Shown: positions 1 to 10,310, counted from the stretch's first letter. The stretch: DNA of 64,000 nucleotides from Anadara kagoshimensis (GCA_021292105.1 CM037869.1:36769835-36833834), one strand, 5' to 3'. Notes: generated by a model not told the origin, from the letters alone. A program made the numbers and translations.

Positions 1-920
1 GCAAACTGCTTACTTCTAAGATAATGATGCAAGAATATTGCAAATCTAAAATTATCAAGTCCCTCAAAATGATTTATGGCTCTCATCACAATATTTGTTG
101 ATAAGAATGATGCCTCTGTATCCATAAATATATTTGCTATATTTGACGTTCCATTTATTCCCAGTTTAAACTACGCGTACGCGGGTGTAGTTACCTAAGC
201 AGGGGGTGCATACTTCCGGGGCATCCAGCTTACTTCCTATGATATGTTAAATATCTCCAACATAATGATACAGAAATAATTGAAGATTGAAAAGAAAATG
301 GTACTATGCGTGTAAAATATATCCAAGCTTATGGTACAGAAATAATTGAATATAGATTAGAAAGACATGGTACTATGTGTGTTAAATATATCCAAGCTTA
401 TGGTACAGAAAAAATTAAATATAGATTAGAAGGACATGGTACTATGTGTGTTAAATATATCCAAGCTTATGGTACAGAAATAATTAAATATAGATTAAAA
501 GGACATGGTACTATGTGTGTTAAATATATCCAAGCTTATGGTACAGAAATAATTAAATATAGATTAGAAGGACATGGTACTATGTGTGTTAAATATATCC
601 AAGCTTATGGTACAGAAATAATTAAATATAGATTAGAAGGACATGGTACTATGATATGTCGAATATATTGAAGTTTTCGATACTGAGACATCATATTCTC
701 CAATGTACTTTTTATGTTGATTTGTAGAACAAAGGTGTTCGCCAATACAACGAAAATCAAGACACCAATATGGTGCCCTTCCGGAGCACACGGTCTCACT
801 TTCCTGGTGGAAGTTCACGTGTCTACCTTAACTTGTCAGTGCCAAAGTTTTCACTTTGCTTCTATATTGTTATTTGGACATGGATTAGTATTATACATGT
901 GGCAAACTGCTTACTTCTAA
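1..920 (-). repeat. REP interspersed repeat, reverse copy split by a minisatellite
   Basis: Positions 1-235 and about 700-920 match the reverse complement of the abundant REP repeat: the fragments ending in a CTTCCGG-type motif, the TGGAAGTTCACGTG block and the CAAAGTTTT/ACTTTGCTTCT block. A 69-bp minisatellite separates the two halves. The next copy starts at 902 with the same first 150 bases, so two reverse copies lie in tandem. REP has no coding capacity and its transposon class is not recognised. Confidence 0.7.
243..672 (+). repeat. 69-bp minisatellite, about 5.5 units
   Basis: Units of 69 bp, each holding AATATATCCAAGCTTATGG, GTACAGAAATAATT and GGACATGGTACTATG, repeat about five and a half times with few substitutions. 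The first unit is degenerate. Because 69 is a multiple of three and the unit lacks a stop in one frame, 306-671 reads open as five near-identical 23-residue repeats. This is judged a by-product of the period, not a gene. Confidence 0.9.
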
Positions 921-1058
921 GATAATGATGCAAAAATATTGCAAGTCTAAAATTATCAAGTCCCTCAAAATGATTTATGGCTCTCATCACAATATTTGTT
1001 AATAAGTATGATGCATCTGTATGCTATATTTGACGTTTCATTCATTCCCAGTTTTGAC
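902..1058 (-). repeat. REP, reverse copy, 5' part
   Basis: Near duplicate of positions 1-160. The copy is cut at 1059-1067 by a foldback insertion and resumes at 2182. Confidence 0.7.
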
Positions 1059-1067
1059 TACGGTGGG

Positions 1068-2181
1068 AGATAGGTAAAGTTAGCTACTAGTAACTAGCTA
1101 CCAGTAGCTGGCTACTTGTAGAAAAAAAATTAGCTACTAGTAGCCAGTTACTTGTGGAAGAAAAGTTAGCTACTAGTAGCCAGTTACTTGTTAGAAAAGC
1201 AGTTGATTACTTTGAAAAAATATCATCTATTTACTACACATAGCAACCTACTAACGAATTTAATTTTATGGATCAAAACTTCCGCAAAACTACGAACAAT
1301 TTCTTGTACCACGAATGTAGTCCCGATATTTTTGAATGTAAATAATCATGATGAAGTATATTCAATTCTGCATCCATTGATACCAAATTATCAAACATTC
1401 AAGCTTCAATACGCACAGATACGCTTCCACAAACGGGACGAGAGGATGCAAAAACGGGTAGGTTCAAGTGTAATTTCCATGATTTTTCACATTCAGGACG
1501 AGTAGCTGGGTATTTATTTTTAAGATATTCAAAATCCAAGCATATCATGACGAAGTATATTCAATTCTGCATCCATTAATACCAAATATTCTAACTTTCA
1601 AGCTTCAATACGCACAGATACGCTTCCACAAACGGGACGGGGGGATGCTAAAACGGGTAGGTTCAAGTGTATTTTCCATGATTTTTCACAACCAGGACGA
1701 GTAGCTGGGTATTTATTTTTAAGATATTCAAATTTCAAATATATCATGATGAAGTATATTCAATTCTGCATCCATTGATACCAAATACGCTCAAATACGC
1801 TATCAATGGATGCGTATTTGAGCGTATTGAAGCTTGAATGTTTGAATATTTGATATCAATGGATGCAGAATTGAATATACTTCATCATGATATGCTTGAA
1901 TTTTGAATATCTTAAATATAAATACCCAGCTACTCGTCTGGAATGTTATTTACATTAAAAAATACCGGGACTACATTCGTGGTACAAGAAATTGTTCGTA
2001 GTTTTGCGGACGTTTTGATCCATAAAATCTAATTCAAAATAATCAACTACTTTTCTAACAAGTAACTGGCTACTAGTAGTTAACTTTTCTTCCACAAGTA
2101 ACTGGCTACTAGTAGCTAACTTTTCTTCTACAAGTAGCCAGCTACTAATAGCCAGTTACTAGTAGCTAACTTTACCTATCT
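1068..2181. mobile_element. Foldback/MITE element with long inverted arms and 9-bp target duplication
   Basis: The element starts AGATAGGTAAAGTTAGCTAC and ends in its exact reverse complement. It is flanked by the 9-bp direct repeat TACGGTGGG at 1059-1067 and 2182-2190, and it interrupts a REP copy, which proves insertion. Each arm opens with several degenerate units built on TAGCTACTAGTAGCCAG. The left arm then carries a roughly 205-bp direct repeat (about 1345-1755) containing ATGATGAAGTATATTCAATT. The centre at about 1790-1830 folds back on the inverted right arm. There is no transposase. A 9-bp target duplication is usual for Mutator-like elements and close to the 8 bp of hAT, so the class is open. 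Confidence 0.88.
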
Positions 2182-2485
2182 TACGGTGGGTGTAGTTACC
2201 TAAATAGGGGGTGCATATTTCCGGAGCATCCGGCTTTTGATAAGCCACGTGTTAAACCTAATTTACCAGCTTCAAAGTTTTGACTTTGCGTTGAGATTGT
2301 GAATTCGTATGTTTGTTTTTTATTTAATATTCTAGGTATTTTATGTAATGTATGATATGCAAAAACAGTCGAGATTGTTAAATCTAATTTGCCAGCTTCA
2401 AAGTTTTAATTTTGCTTTGAAATAGTGGTTTGGACTTGAATTAGTATATTTTTTGACTTAACATCCGCAGTATTTTATGATATGC
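2182..2485 (-). repeat. REP, reverse copy, 3' part
   Basis: Continuation of the copy interrupted at 1058, with two successive AGCTTCAAAGTTTT/ACTTTGC-like blocks at about 2265 and 2393, so its tail is partly duplicated. Confidence 0.6.
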
Positions 2486-3009
2486 AAATAAAAGTGAGAT
2501 AAATCATTTTTTCATAAATGTTTATTTTTCATGATAATATTTATCAAATTTATAATTGTTAAGTATACAAACATGGTCAGAGTTTTGAAACATAAAGAGA
2601 GTCATGTAATTATGTATATTATACACAACGATCTGCACCAAAAAGACATAATCTAATATTTGAATTATAAATGATAGATGAAACAATTTATGTGTTGCAA
2701 TTGGTAAACTATTTTTTACACTAGTGTGACAATTTGACATAACATTATATAAATTGGTGTATATTTGAAAATTTAGAGATTATACATGTAAGGATATAAA
2801 TCAAGGATAAACCTAATAAATGAACTAAGAAATGTATAAAGATAAATAGGGTATTTTACGCCATTGCTTGGTATAATTATCAAGTTTCTATTTTAAAGCA
2901 AATTCGATTGCACTTATAAATGAAGAGTAACACCTATACAAACGGTAAACTAATAGGACTGAGAAAATTAAATTTTACATTATGTCGGACATTAATGATA
3001 TATACATTA
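2486..3009. other. AT-rich intergenic stretch
   Basis: No convincing coding region, RNA gene or repeat family member was seen here. The reading frame on the minus strand at 2522-2740 has no recognisable domain and is probably chance. Confidence 0.5.
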
Positions 3010-3670
3010 TACAGTATAGACCTGTCGAAAGATCTACACTAAGCTTATGAATAAAGACCAGCTCTTCTCGGCTCTCCTCAACTACAGTACAGACATGTCG
3101 AAACTTTAACCTTGTGTTAGCAAAAGGCAAACGACAATCGACTTTTTATTGGTCAAAATTGTTTATCTAATGGCCAAAAAACGGACATAGACGATAGCTA
3201 CCGAGATACATATAGGTAACGAGGGGTCAATGGCCGAAAAAACTGGGAAATAGACAATAGCTACCGAGATATATATAAGTAACGAGGGGTCAAGAAGAAT
3301 TGCTGATTTTGCACAAAACTGTAATCAAAGTGTTAAACAGCTGCTATGAATCTCTTTTTGGCCATATCTTGCCGATTCTTGTTTGTAAGCTACAGTACAG
3401 ACCAGTCGAAAGTTTAACACTAAGCTTACGTTAAGGAGTCGTTATTCGGATGCTGAGTGGCAAACATGTGGATAGCTAGTGGCCAAAATGGTGTCGAAAA
3501 AGAAAGATAACAAGGGGCCAATCTGAGCTGACGACTTTGTACTAGGCTTATTTGTAATATAGCTCAGTGTAAACTTTCGACAGGTCTGTACTGTAAGTGT
3601 TTAGACAGGTCTGTACTGTAAGTGTTTAGACAGGTCTGTACTGTAAATGTTTAGACAGGTCTGTACTGTA
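3010..3670. mobile_element. Non-autonomous TIR element with 25-bp tandem terminal repeats
   Basis: TACAGTACAGACCTGTCGAAA-like termini occur in forward orientation at 3010, 3083 and 3391 and inverted at 3571-3595. The inverted end is followed by exactly three 25-bp copies (3596-3670) of a unit ending in GACAGGTCTGTACTGTA. The interior holds two similar segments around GATAGCTACCGAGATA (3193 and 3257). No transposase is present. The element stops 14 bp from the stop codon of LRR1, so it forms the immediate 3' flank of that gene. A decayed relative lies at 48003-48130. Confidence 0.75.
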
Positions 3671-3683
3671 AGGCTACTTGTAC

Positions 3684-5105
3684 TTATCCGATAAGCTTTT
3701 TAGCATAACAGTTTCTATGATAGGTCGGGCAGGTTGGAAGAAAATTCGTTATATAGGACTGGATATTGGTTTCTATAGTTGAACATTCACCAAGAAAAGT
3801 CAAATCCATTGTGTTGTCTTGTATCCAGTGGTCAATCCATTTAATGTCGCAGTTACATTCGACTTTAGTACCCGTGAAGTCTATCAGTGCACGATCCTGT
3901 TTGATTCCCCCAACAGCGCATGGTATATCTGTCAAATTTGTATTCCCGATATACAGCGCTCTAAGTCTAAATAAATACGCAAACACGTCTCTATTCAAAT
4001 ATAAAATTGGATTGTCGTTAAGCCAGAGCACTTCTAAATTATCCAGACCACTTAAATCATTTCTCTCCAAACTGTGGATATTGTTTCCCGAGAGATCAAG
4101 AAACCGCAAAGACGACATTGCATGCAAGGAACCGGGGATTCGCGATATGTTGGAGTTTCTCATCGATAAGGAGGTTACGGATTTTATATTTTTCGCCGAT
4201 TGGTCGCTGACAAATTCTAAATCATTTCCTGAAACGTCGAGGTTTTTAAGTTTTTCAAAATACAAAAGGCTTTCCGGGAGAGTATGAGCATTGTCGTCTT
4301 GTAAGGAAACATTTGCCAAATAAGGCAAAAGTCCAGAAATTGCAGGAATACGAAGACCAACATCACCAACTTTGGTGTTGTGATCAAAGTTCAATGTGTC
4401 GAGAAACGTCAGTCTGCCTATTGCTAGAGGAATGGATACTAAGTTGGTTTTTTGAATCACAAGTTGTCTCAACGTTCCTTCGAAACCATAAAAAGCCCTT
4501 TCAGGAAGAATAAAAAACGACCCTTCACTAACATTTAATTTTTTCAACATTTGCAAATGTTTCAGATGCTGAGGCCACGTGGACAATCTTGGATGCCCAA
4601 TAGTCAATTCCTCAAGTGTGTCCCCGAGTGACCTAAAGACATCCTCAGTAAATTGCGATTCAGGAATCGGATTACCGGAAATGTCTAAAGATTGTAAAAC
4701 CTCCAAATCGGATATGATTTCGGAAGGAATTACAGTCAATCCGTTATTCGCCAAGTTGAGAGCTTTAACATTCTTCTTCAATGTGTCAGTGAGAAAAACC
4801 TTCGTGTTTGTAACGCTAATTGTCAATTTATTATTGGGAATACTCAATTCTGTGATGTTAAGATTATGAAACGTGTTGTCATTAAGTGTTATAGTACTGT
4901 TGCTAATCTCAAGAGTCTTGTATTTTGTGTTTGGGTTGAATGGCCTGATCTGGCTTAGTCCTCTGCATAGAACCTTTTCATCCACACATCCACAGGATCC
5001 AGCCGATCCACTAATCGCCCATGGCGGTGTACATGTATGTCCAATGTTCAAACTTGCACCTTGTGTTCCAATAATAATGTTCCCAACCAGCAACACCAGG
5101 AATAT
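3684..5105 (-). CDS. LRR1: secreted leucine-rich-repeat protein, main exon
   Basis: This single large exon encodes 473 residues. On the minus strand the acceptor is TTAATTAATTTTAG at 5106, and the exon opens with a hydrophobic signal segment (IFLVLLVGNIIIGTQG). No in-frame ATG serves the signal peptide, so the start lies in an upstream exon; the best candidate is 6011-6022 (MDIK), giving about 477 residues. An N-terminal cap follows (CTPP..GSCGCVDEKVLC), then about 14 LRRs with the family motifs NTNLVSIPL and FDHNTKVGD, then a C-terminal cap (CNCDIKW...C...C). A short tail, YHRNCYAKKLIG, adds one extra cysteine. With no membrane segment or GPI-like tail the product should be extracellular. 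The ligand is unknown. Closest in layout to LRR2/LRR7. Confidence 0.88.
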   Translation of the reverse strand: MFLVLLVGNIIIGTQGASLNIGHTCTPPWAISGSAGSCGCVDEKVLCRGLSQIRPFNPNTKYKTLEISNSTITLNDNTFHNLNITELSIPNNKLTISVTNTKVFLTDTLKKNVKALNLANNGLTVIPSEIISDLEVLQSLDISGNPIPESQFTEDVFRSLGDTLEELTIGHPRLSTWPQHLKHLQMLKKLNVSEGSFFILPERAFYGFEGTLRQLVIQKTNLVSIPLAIGRLTFLDTLNFDHNTKVGDVGLRIPAISGLLPYLANVSLQDDNAHTLPESLLYFEKLKNLDVSGNDLEFVSDQSAKNIKSVTSLSMRNSNISRIPGSLHAMSSLRFLDLSGNNIHSLERNDLSGLDNLEVLWLNDNPILYLNRDVFAYLFRLRALYIGNTNLTDIPCAVGGIKQDRALIDFTGTKVECNCDIKWIDHWIQDNTMDLTFLGECSTIETNIQSYITNFLPTCPTYHRNCYAKKLIG

Positions 5106-5164
5106 CTAAAATTAATTAAAAACGTGTATTCAGAGCATAACATATTCATCCGCATACCAAAGGA

Positions 5165-5535
5165 AAGGGGTTGTAGCCTAATGAATAAGACGTCAGTCTA
5201 CAAAACCAGGGTCTCTCACCGCTGTTAGTTCAAGACCCGCTTAATTATATGTAGGGGAAATGATTTTTCCTTGCCATTAGCCTTTGCTTGTTCACCCGAT
5301 GTCAGTATAATGTGACTGGGGGAGTGGAACACTTGTCTGCGGCATACTGACTCGGTGAAATAGCACTTTAAAGTCTACCTGAGTTCGGCTGCTACAAGGC
5401 AGACTATAAAACACACTTGCACTTCACATGCATACACGAACTTGCTCATAGATTAATCCACAGGGACTAATAAAGTAGTTTTCGTTGCGAATAGCTAAAA
5501 AAAATGCTGATGCAACGTTTAGCAATATTCAATAG
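5165..5535 (+). repeat. SINE family A (tRNA-Arg-like head), in the LRR1 intron
   Basis: The head (GTTGTAGCCTAATGAATAAG and GTTCAAGACCCGC) resembles tRNA-Arg with degenerate pol III boxes A and B. The body runs through CTTGCCATTAGCC, GGGGGAGTGGAACAC, CACTTCACATGCATAC and a tail with TTGCGAATAGCT and GCTGATGCAACGTTTAGC. The same order is found at 16518 and 54768. It lies antisense within the proposed LRR1 intron. Confidence 0.8.
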
Positions 5536-5684
5536 CATTTCAATTTAAGAATCAAAGATATGTGTTAAAAAAGCAAATATTCTTTTGAGATATTTGTGAA
5601 GTTTTTAAATAAATAAATATTCATATCTCTGGGATTATTAATGCTCTTATTCTAGGTATATCAGTGGTTGTGAAATAATCAAAA

Positions 5685-5830
5685 ACAAACATACTGATCC
5701 ATGTCCGAATCCAGATGCAAAGTAAAGACTTTGAAACTGACAAGTTAGGTTAGACACGTGAACTTCCACCAGGGAAGTGAGGCCGGGTGCTCTGGAAGGG
5801 TAAGCAAAATAAGCTGTAAACAAAATCTAC
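5685..5830 (+). repeat. REP fragment, forward
   Basis: Contains ATCCATGTCCGAATC, AGCAAAGTAAAGACTTTG, CACGTGAACTTCCACC and GGGAAGTGAGGCCGG in the usual order. It stops after GGAAGGGTAAGCA. Confidence 0.75.
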
Positions 5831-6460
5831 CGTGTCCACACCACTGATTATCAGTTGTGCCATTATGTTCAGTGCACGTACACAGTCGGGGTTTTAAAAA
5901 CACTGGTTTATTGATCGTATTTCATGTTTCAATGTCCTCGATATGAGTTAAATAATCTTAACTGGTGTAAACACAATTCTATCCACTACACTTATCATAA
6001 TTAGTATTACCTTTATGTCCATGACTTAAATCTTCTAGATTTACCTTACTTCCTAAAAAAAATGAAAGAGGAAAGATAAATAATATTACATTTTTTGAAA
6101 TGAATGATAAAAGCAAAGCCGAACAAGCGGGATCTGACTATCACATTACTTGGAACACTTTTAAAACACCATCTTTGGAATGACAATGTAGTACTGTATA
6201 AAAACAAAAAAAAACCACTGAAAAATATTCGCGATATTAACTGGGACACTTTTACCGCGATTATATCTGTTCGGGGAAAGTTTCGTATTTCCTGGAACAT
6301 TTTTTCGTGAAAAATTCTTACCGTGAAGTAGTTTAATAAGATCACACCTCAAATCTTTTCTAGGTATTATTATTGGTTGATCGAACCGATTTACATCTCC
6401 TATTGTTTTTACCCATTGGCCCATGAATACGCCAATTTAAAAAAGGTGTATATTACCAAA
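5831..6460. other. LRR1 5' region, no separate gene seen
   Basis: AT-rich sequence around the proposed LRR1 first exon. Several short open frames overlap on both strands at 6046-6424 without domain character. The promoter could lie here, but no distinct motif was found. Confidence 0.4.
6011..6022 (-). CDS. LRR1 proposed first coding exon (MDIK)
   Basis: On the minus strand ATGGACATAAAG is followed directly by GTAATA. Splicing in phase 0 to 5105 gives MDIK-IFLVLLVGNIIIG, a well-formed signal peptide. This follows the micro-exon start seen in the other family members. The donor is not perfect and no transcript supports it here, so it remains a proposal. Confidence 0.5.
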
Positions 6461-6725
6461 CAAAAACCCTTTTATGTATATATGTTGGATGTCGCTAATT
6501 TGTCTATAATATTTCATGATTATCATTGCTTATGATTTTGTCGCGGTGGACTATATATGCATTCATATTTAAAAAGAAGTCTTTTAACCAAAAAAACCCT
6601 TCCATGAATATATGTTGGATGTCGCTAATGTGTTTATAATATTTCATAAGTATCATTCTTAATGATTTGCCGCGGTGGACCATAGATATTCACATTTAAA
6701 AATAAGTATTTTAACCAATAATTGA
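6461..6725. repeat. Two-copy tandem duplication, unit about 129 bp
   Basis: The block starting near 6461 with ATATGTTGGATGTCGCTAAT and ending TTTTAACC recurs at about 6590-6718 with roughly 85-90 percent identity by eye. It contains GCGGTGGAC...ATAGAT-like sequence and no coding frame. Confidence 0.8.
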
Positions 6726-7149
6726 AAAAACAATCCCTAAAACGGCATTGCTTTGCGAAAAAAAAAACACTTGGTGAGAATTGATAAAATGAAAATAGAG
6801 TGGTAGGTACAGGTATCAGTTATATTGCAATTTAAGGGGCGCTATAAATTTTGCTTGTGATCGGTATATATTTTTCAAAATAAATGCGTTATAATTCGTT
6901 ACTTCCGGAACACCCGACCTCACTTTCTTTTAGAAACAACCGTGTTTTACCTATTTTAGTAGCTTCCACTTTCCTTTCGGGTGATTTGAACATGGATGGG
7001 TATGTTTGTGGTCGATCTAGTAATTTTTCTTACATGCAAGGGTTGTTTCTAGCTAGACAGGCAGTGGGCAAATCTCCAGAGCATGTAGGACTCACTTCCC
7101 TGATGGGAGTTAAAATGGTTAACTTAATTATCAAGCTGGCTACATCTGC

Positions 7150-7495
7150 CACTGCGTTATCTCAGTTGGTAGAGTGCTCGCTCTGTATGTGGGAGGTCGT
7201 GGGTTCGATCCCCAGCCAGGTCTGACCCAAGACTTGAAAGTGGGTAGTGACTGTTCTTTCGCCAAGCACTCGGCATTACGAAATGAAAATCACGATTCTT
7301 TCGGATGGGAACTTAAAATAAACGAGGTCCCGTGTCACGGTAGGCTTAGCACGTTAAAGAACGCTGCTGTATAATGCCATCAGAGCAACGCACAGGCAAA
7401 ATTTCTGCACCTTCGCCTATAGCTGGCGACGTCTCGATATAAATGAAATATTCTTGACTGGGACGTTAAACACCTTTACTCAACTCAACTCTGCC
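7150..7495 (+). repeat. SINE family B (tRNA-Lys-like head)
   Basis: The head has box A-like ATCTCAGTTGGTAGAGTGCT and box B GGGTTCGATCCCC in tRNA-Lys-like arrangement. The body contains GACTTGAAAGTGGGTAGTGA and TCACGGTAGGCTTAGCACG. The 3' end carries the tail CGTCTCGATATAAATGAAAT and GACTGGGACGTTAAACACC, also found in other SINEs of the window. It ends in a CAACTC-type repeat. This is the best preserved copy here. Confidence 0.85.
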
Positions 7496-7499
7496 ATGC

Positions 7500-8070
7500 G
7501 TGGAATGTTTGATTTTGAGTATGAAGCTTATAAATGTATATGTACTCTGACATACATACATTTTAAAATATTAATTAAACAAATTTGATTCCTAATTCCG
7601 AGAACTGTCTTAAACATTTATATGTGACTTAGACTTACCTGATAAACTGTATACCTTCATACAATGGTATCTTGTATGTTAGTTTTATTATATTACAATC
7701 TCTCTTATACCGGGAAGTTTAAAAAAATTGACTTGCGACCGGGTACATCTCAGACAAGATGTTTACACAGCCTTTGAAAACTTTATCATTAATCTTGAAG
7801 AAAAAGATAAACTTTACGACAACGTAAATATTCAGGTGTTTATTGTAGCGTTTTATCACATCTAATGACACCGAGTTGTCTCTTTTGAGATAACTAACTT
7901 GGGATTTGAATTGTAAACAAATTAATTTTAACAACTTTAGACATTTGATGCAAACATGACTTACAGCCATTAACCTCCGTAAAAAAACACGTAAGCGTCT
8001 TTAAAAAGTTTTTGATTACGGCAACCAAGTCGTCAAAAGCGAACGCTGACACATCACTGTTAATTATGTA
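7500..8070. other. Intergenic, nothing recognised
   Basis: Short overlapping frames on the minus strand (7719-8154) show no domain, signal peptide or splice context. No repeat family seen elsewhere in the window was recognised. Confidence 0.4.
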
Positions 8071-8074
8071 AAAA

Positions 8075-8500
8075 CAGTGGCCATTCATTTTTAGATATAC
8101 CAAAAGTTTTGAAGCAAAGTAAAAACTTTGGAACTGACAAGATAGGTTATACACGTGAACTTTTACCAGGGAAGTGAGGCCGGGTGCTCCGGAAGGGTAA
8201 GCACCTCCTGTTTAGCTAGCTACACCCGCCACGTGTGTAATCAAAATTGTGTGAAAGTAACATGGAACTATGAAACGTCAAAAATATCCAGGGCAATCCT
8301 GGACACAGAGACATCAAACTTGTCAACAATACTGGGATGACGGCCATAAAACTTTTTGAGGGCCTTGATAAGCCCAGGCTTGCAATATCCCTGAGTCAAC
8401 AATTTAATTGCAAGCAGCCTACTTCGTTGTACAAAGTCCCCGTAGTGGGAACAAGTTATTAATTGGGAAACAAATACACCATAAACATATAATTTTAACA
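8075..8500 (+). repeat. REP, near full-length forward copy
   Basis: One of the most complete copies: AGCAAAGTAAAAACTTTGG, CACGTGAAC, GGGAAGTGAGGCCGG, a hairpin-capable GGTGCT...AGCACC block, TTTAGCTAGCTACACCC, GTCAACAATACTGGGATGAC, AGGCTTGCAATATCCC and GTAGTGGGAACAAG. The total is about 430 bp. A hairpin followed by a CTAG 10 nt later recalls Helitron 3' ends, but similarity continues past that point, so REP stays unclassified. Confidence 0.8.
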
Positions 8501-8589
8501 GTTCATAATTTTTTAACAATATTTTTTTATTTCCTAAGTGGTTAAAATATTGATCTTATAGTCCCATATTATGTTTATTCTCAATTTTT

Positions 8590-8745
8590 ACTTCAAACGT
8601 GGCGCATGCGGCTAGCTTAAGTGGAGGTGTGTAATACCGGCATTACATCAATAAAAAAAAAATTTACGCGTTTTACTCAATTTGCCAACTTTAAAGTTTT
8701 TACTTTGATTTCGACATGAATTTGTAGGTTTCTTTTTATCAAGTA
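8590..8745 (-). repeat. REP, decayed reverse fragment
   Basis: ACGTGGCGCATGCGGCTAGC, CAATTTGCCAACTTTAAAG and TTTTTACTTTG follow the reverse REP order but with many changes. Confidence 0.5.
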
Positions 8746-9290
8746 AGAAAACGGATATTTTTAAAACGGTTACAAATTTAAGTGTTTCTGTAAAATTTTA
8801 AAATGACAATAAATTAATGTATAATACTGACGTACCAAATACAAATACGTTAACTAAGCCGAATACTTCAAATTGTGTGGCAAACAGTGTCCAAATTACA
8901 CAAGCATCGCTCGGACCAAAACCGACAATACTTTATAAAATTAACCATAGCAAAGCTCACGAGGTAACAAACTAATCTCGTGCTTAATCTTATTTTACAT
9001 TGCACAGTTGGTAGTGAGCTCTATCCGTATGTTAGATAACAGGATTTGACGGAAACTTTAGCACACATATATGTTGTCTCCTATGTTGCAAACTACACGC
9101 AGAATGAAGAAAAAAAGTCAAAAGTCCTTTAAACGATGTCTTGAGTCATAGTAGACGTGTCATCAAACTAAAAGCACTCCCTCATATTGCCTTGAGAGTA
9201 ATCAACTTCAACTTTCAACTTCGTATTATTGTCAGAAATATACTATAATTGTCTAAATTTCCTGCAAGTTAAAAATTGAAATTTCTCAAA
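8746..9290. other. AT-rich intergenic, nothing recognised
   Basis: No reading frame, tRNA or repeat seen. Confidence 0.4.
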
Positions 9291-9490
9291 AACTAAGGTA
9301 TACTCCCTCATGCAAAGTATTTCCTTAGCTTATTTGGTAAAATATATTTTGGTCCTTTGGGTAGCTATTCAACATCTTCAAAATAATTTCGGTTGCATAA
9401 ATTTGGTCCAAGCACTACTGATGAGGAATTGTATTCCGAAACGGCCGTCTAGTGCTGTAAAATTAAAACTGGTATAATATGTAATTATGT
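9290..9490 (+). mobile_element. Hammerhead-bearing repeat, solitary copy
   Basis: The roughly 110 bp upstream of the ribozyme (GTATTTCCTTAGCTTATTTG, AAATATATTTTGGTC) and about 25 bp downstream (GTGCTGTAAAATTAAAACTG) match the flanks of the minus-strand ribozymes near 20128-20386 and, downstream only, 16275 and 40231. So this is a repeat family and not a lone motif. No reverse transcriptase is present. It resembles non-autonomous hammerhead retroelements (retrozymes), which depend on enzymes supplied elsewhere. Confidence 0.7.
9412..9455 (+). ncRNA. Hammerhead self-cleaving ribozyme (consensus-perfect core)
   Basis: Read as RNA, the strands pair as follows. Stem I is GCACUA (9412-9417) with UAGUGC (9450-9455), six perfect pairs extendable by A-U at 9411/9456. 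The core CUGAUGA (9418-9424) follows. Stem II is GGAAU-UGU-AUUCC (9425-9437). Then comes GAAA (9438-9441), a two-pair stem III closed by a GGCC loop (9442-9447 plus the A-U pair), and the cleavage triplet GUC, with the predicted cut after C9449. All invariant catalytic positions of the hammerhead family are present. A very short stem III is known in animal and Penelope-associated hammerheads, which may work as dimers. The GGCC loop is self-complementary, which would suit dimerisation. Confidence 0.9.
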
Positions 9491-10125
9491 TTAGCTCTTG
9501 TCGACACGATATAAGTTAAATATGTTTGACTTCAACATAAAACAAACTCAATATTGATTTTATCAAAAGCGGCATATAAAATTACAGACATATGATTGTC
9601 AAAATAATCATAAACATTGCAGATAGATGCAATGTTTGTCAATTTCATTCGAGTAGTTTTGCAAAGAAAAGTACTGAATAGCTGCTTTTATTCATTTGGA
9701 TTTTATTTCGCTATATTTACGGCGCCAAATTAAATACAAAGTAAATAGACTTTATTAAACGTAGACTGAGAATCCGTACAGAAAATTGTTAACACTGGCA
9801 ACTGCACCGTGAAAGTTTATACCCGTAAATAAGTTCCAGTGTCTGAACCGTAAAATTGATTCCCCGCAGAATTGAACGACACAGTATATAAATATCGTAG
9901 GACCGAAACGTTGAATTTAAATATCTTAAATGTCTTACAATGCGATAGCGTATTAGTAATTTTCATCGTACGCATTTGAAGTTTCATACATTCAGACAGA
10001 CACTGGACACTATCGCTTTACCCGTTGCTTAACTCAATCTGCCGACGGGTATTTTTCAATGTCATTTTTAGCGAGCTTAAAATAAAAGATACGACTGATT
10101 CCCCAAATGTATTTGTTTTCCAATT
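9491..10125. other. AT-rich intergenic, nothing recognised
   Basis: No gene, RNA or repeat family was identified in this stretch. Confidence 0.4.
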
Positions 10126-10127
10126 TA

Positions 10128-10310
10128 TATGCTATAGTAGAGCTTGTTCCCGCTATTGGAATCATAAACAATTAACCAAACTGCTTACAATAATTTGTTG
10201 ATCTAGGTATATTGCAAGACTAGGCTCCAAAGTTTTTACTTTGCTTCTGGATTGTGTTTTGGACATGGATTAGTATGTTTGTTTTTGATTAATTAGAAAT
10301 TCCAAAACTC
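10128..10310 (-). repeat. REP, reverse, internally deleted
   Basis: Contains GAGCTTGTTCCCGCTATTGG, then GTATATTGCAAGACTAGGC, then jumps to CAAAGTTTTTACTTTGCTTC and GGACATGGATTAGTATGTTT. The middle of REP is missing. Confidence 0.65.

Noticed and set aside
306-671. 121-residue open frame of 23-residue repeats
   Set aside because: The frame follows from a 69-bp minisatellite whose unit is divisible by three. No start context, signal peptide, splice sites or domain.
8155-8519. Short genes on both strands at 8155-8519
   Set aside because: Both frames are translations of a REP copy.
9300-9480. Penelope-like reverse transcriptase associated with the hammerhead
   Set aside because: No reverse-transcriptase or endonuclease reading frame was found near any ribozyme copy. 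Only non-autonomous repeats are supported.
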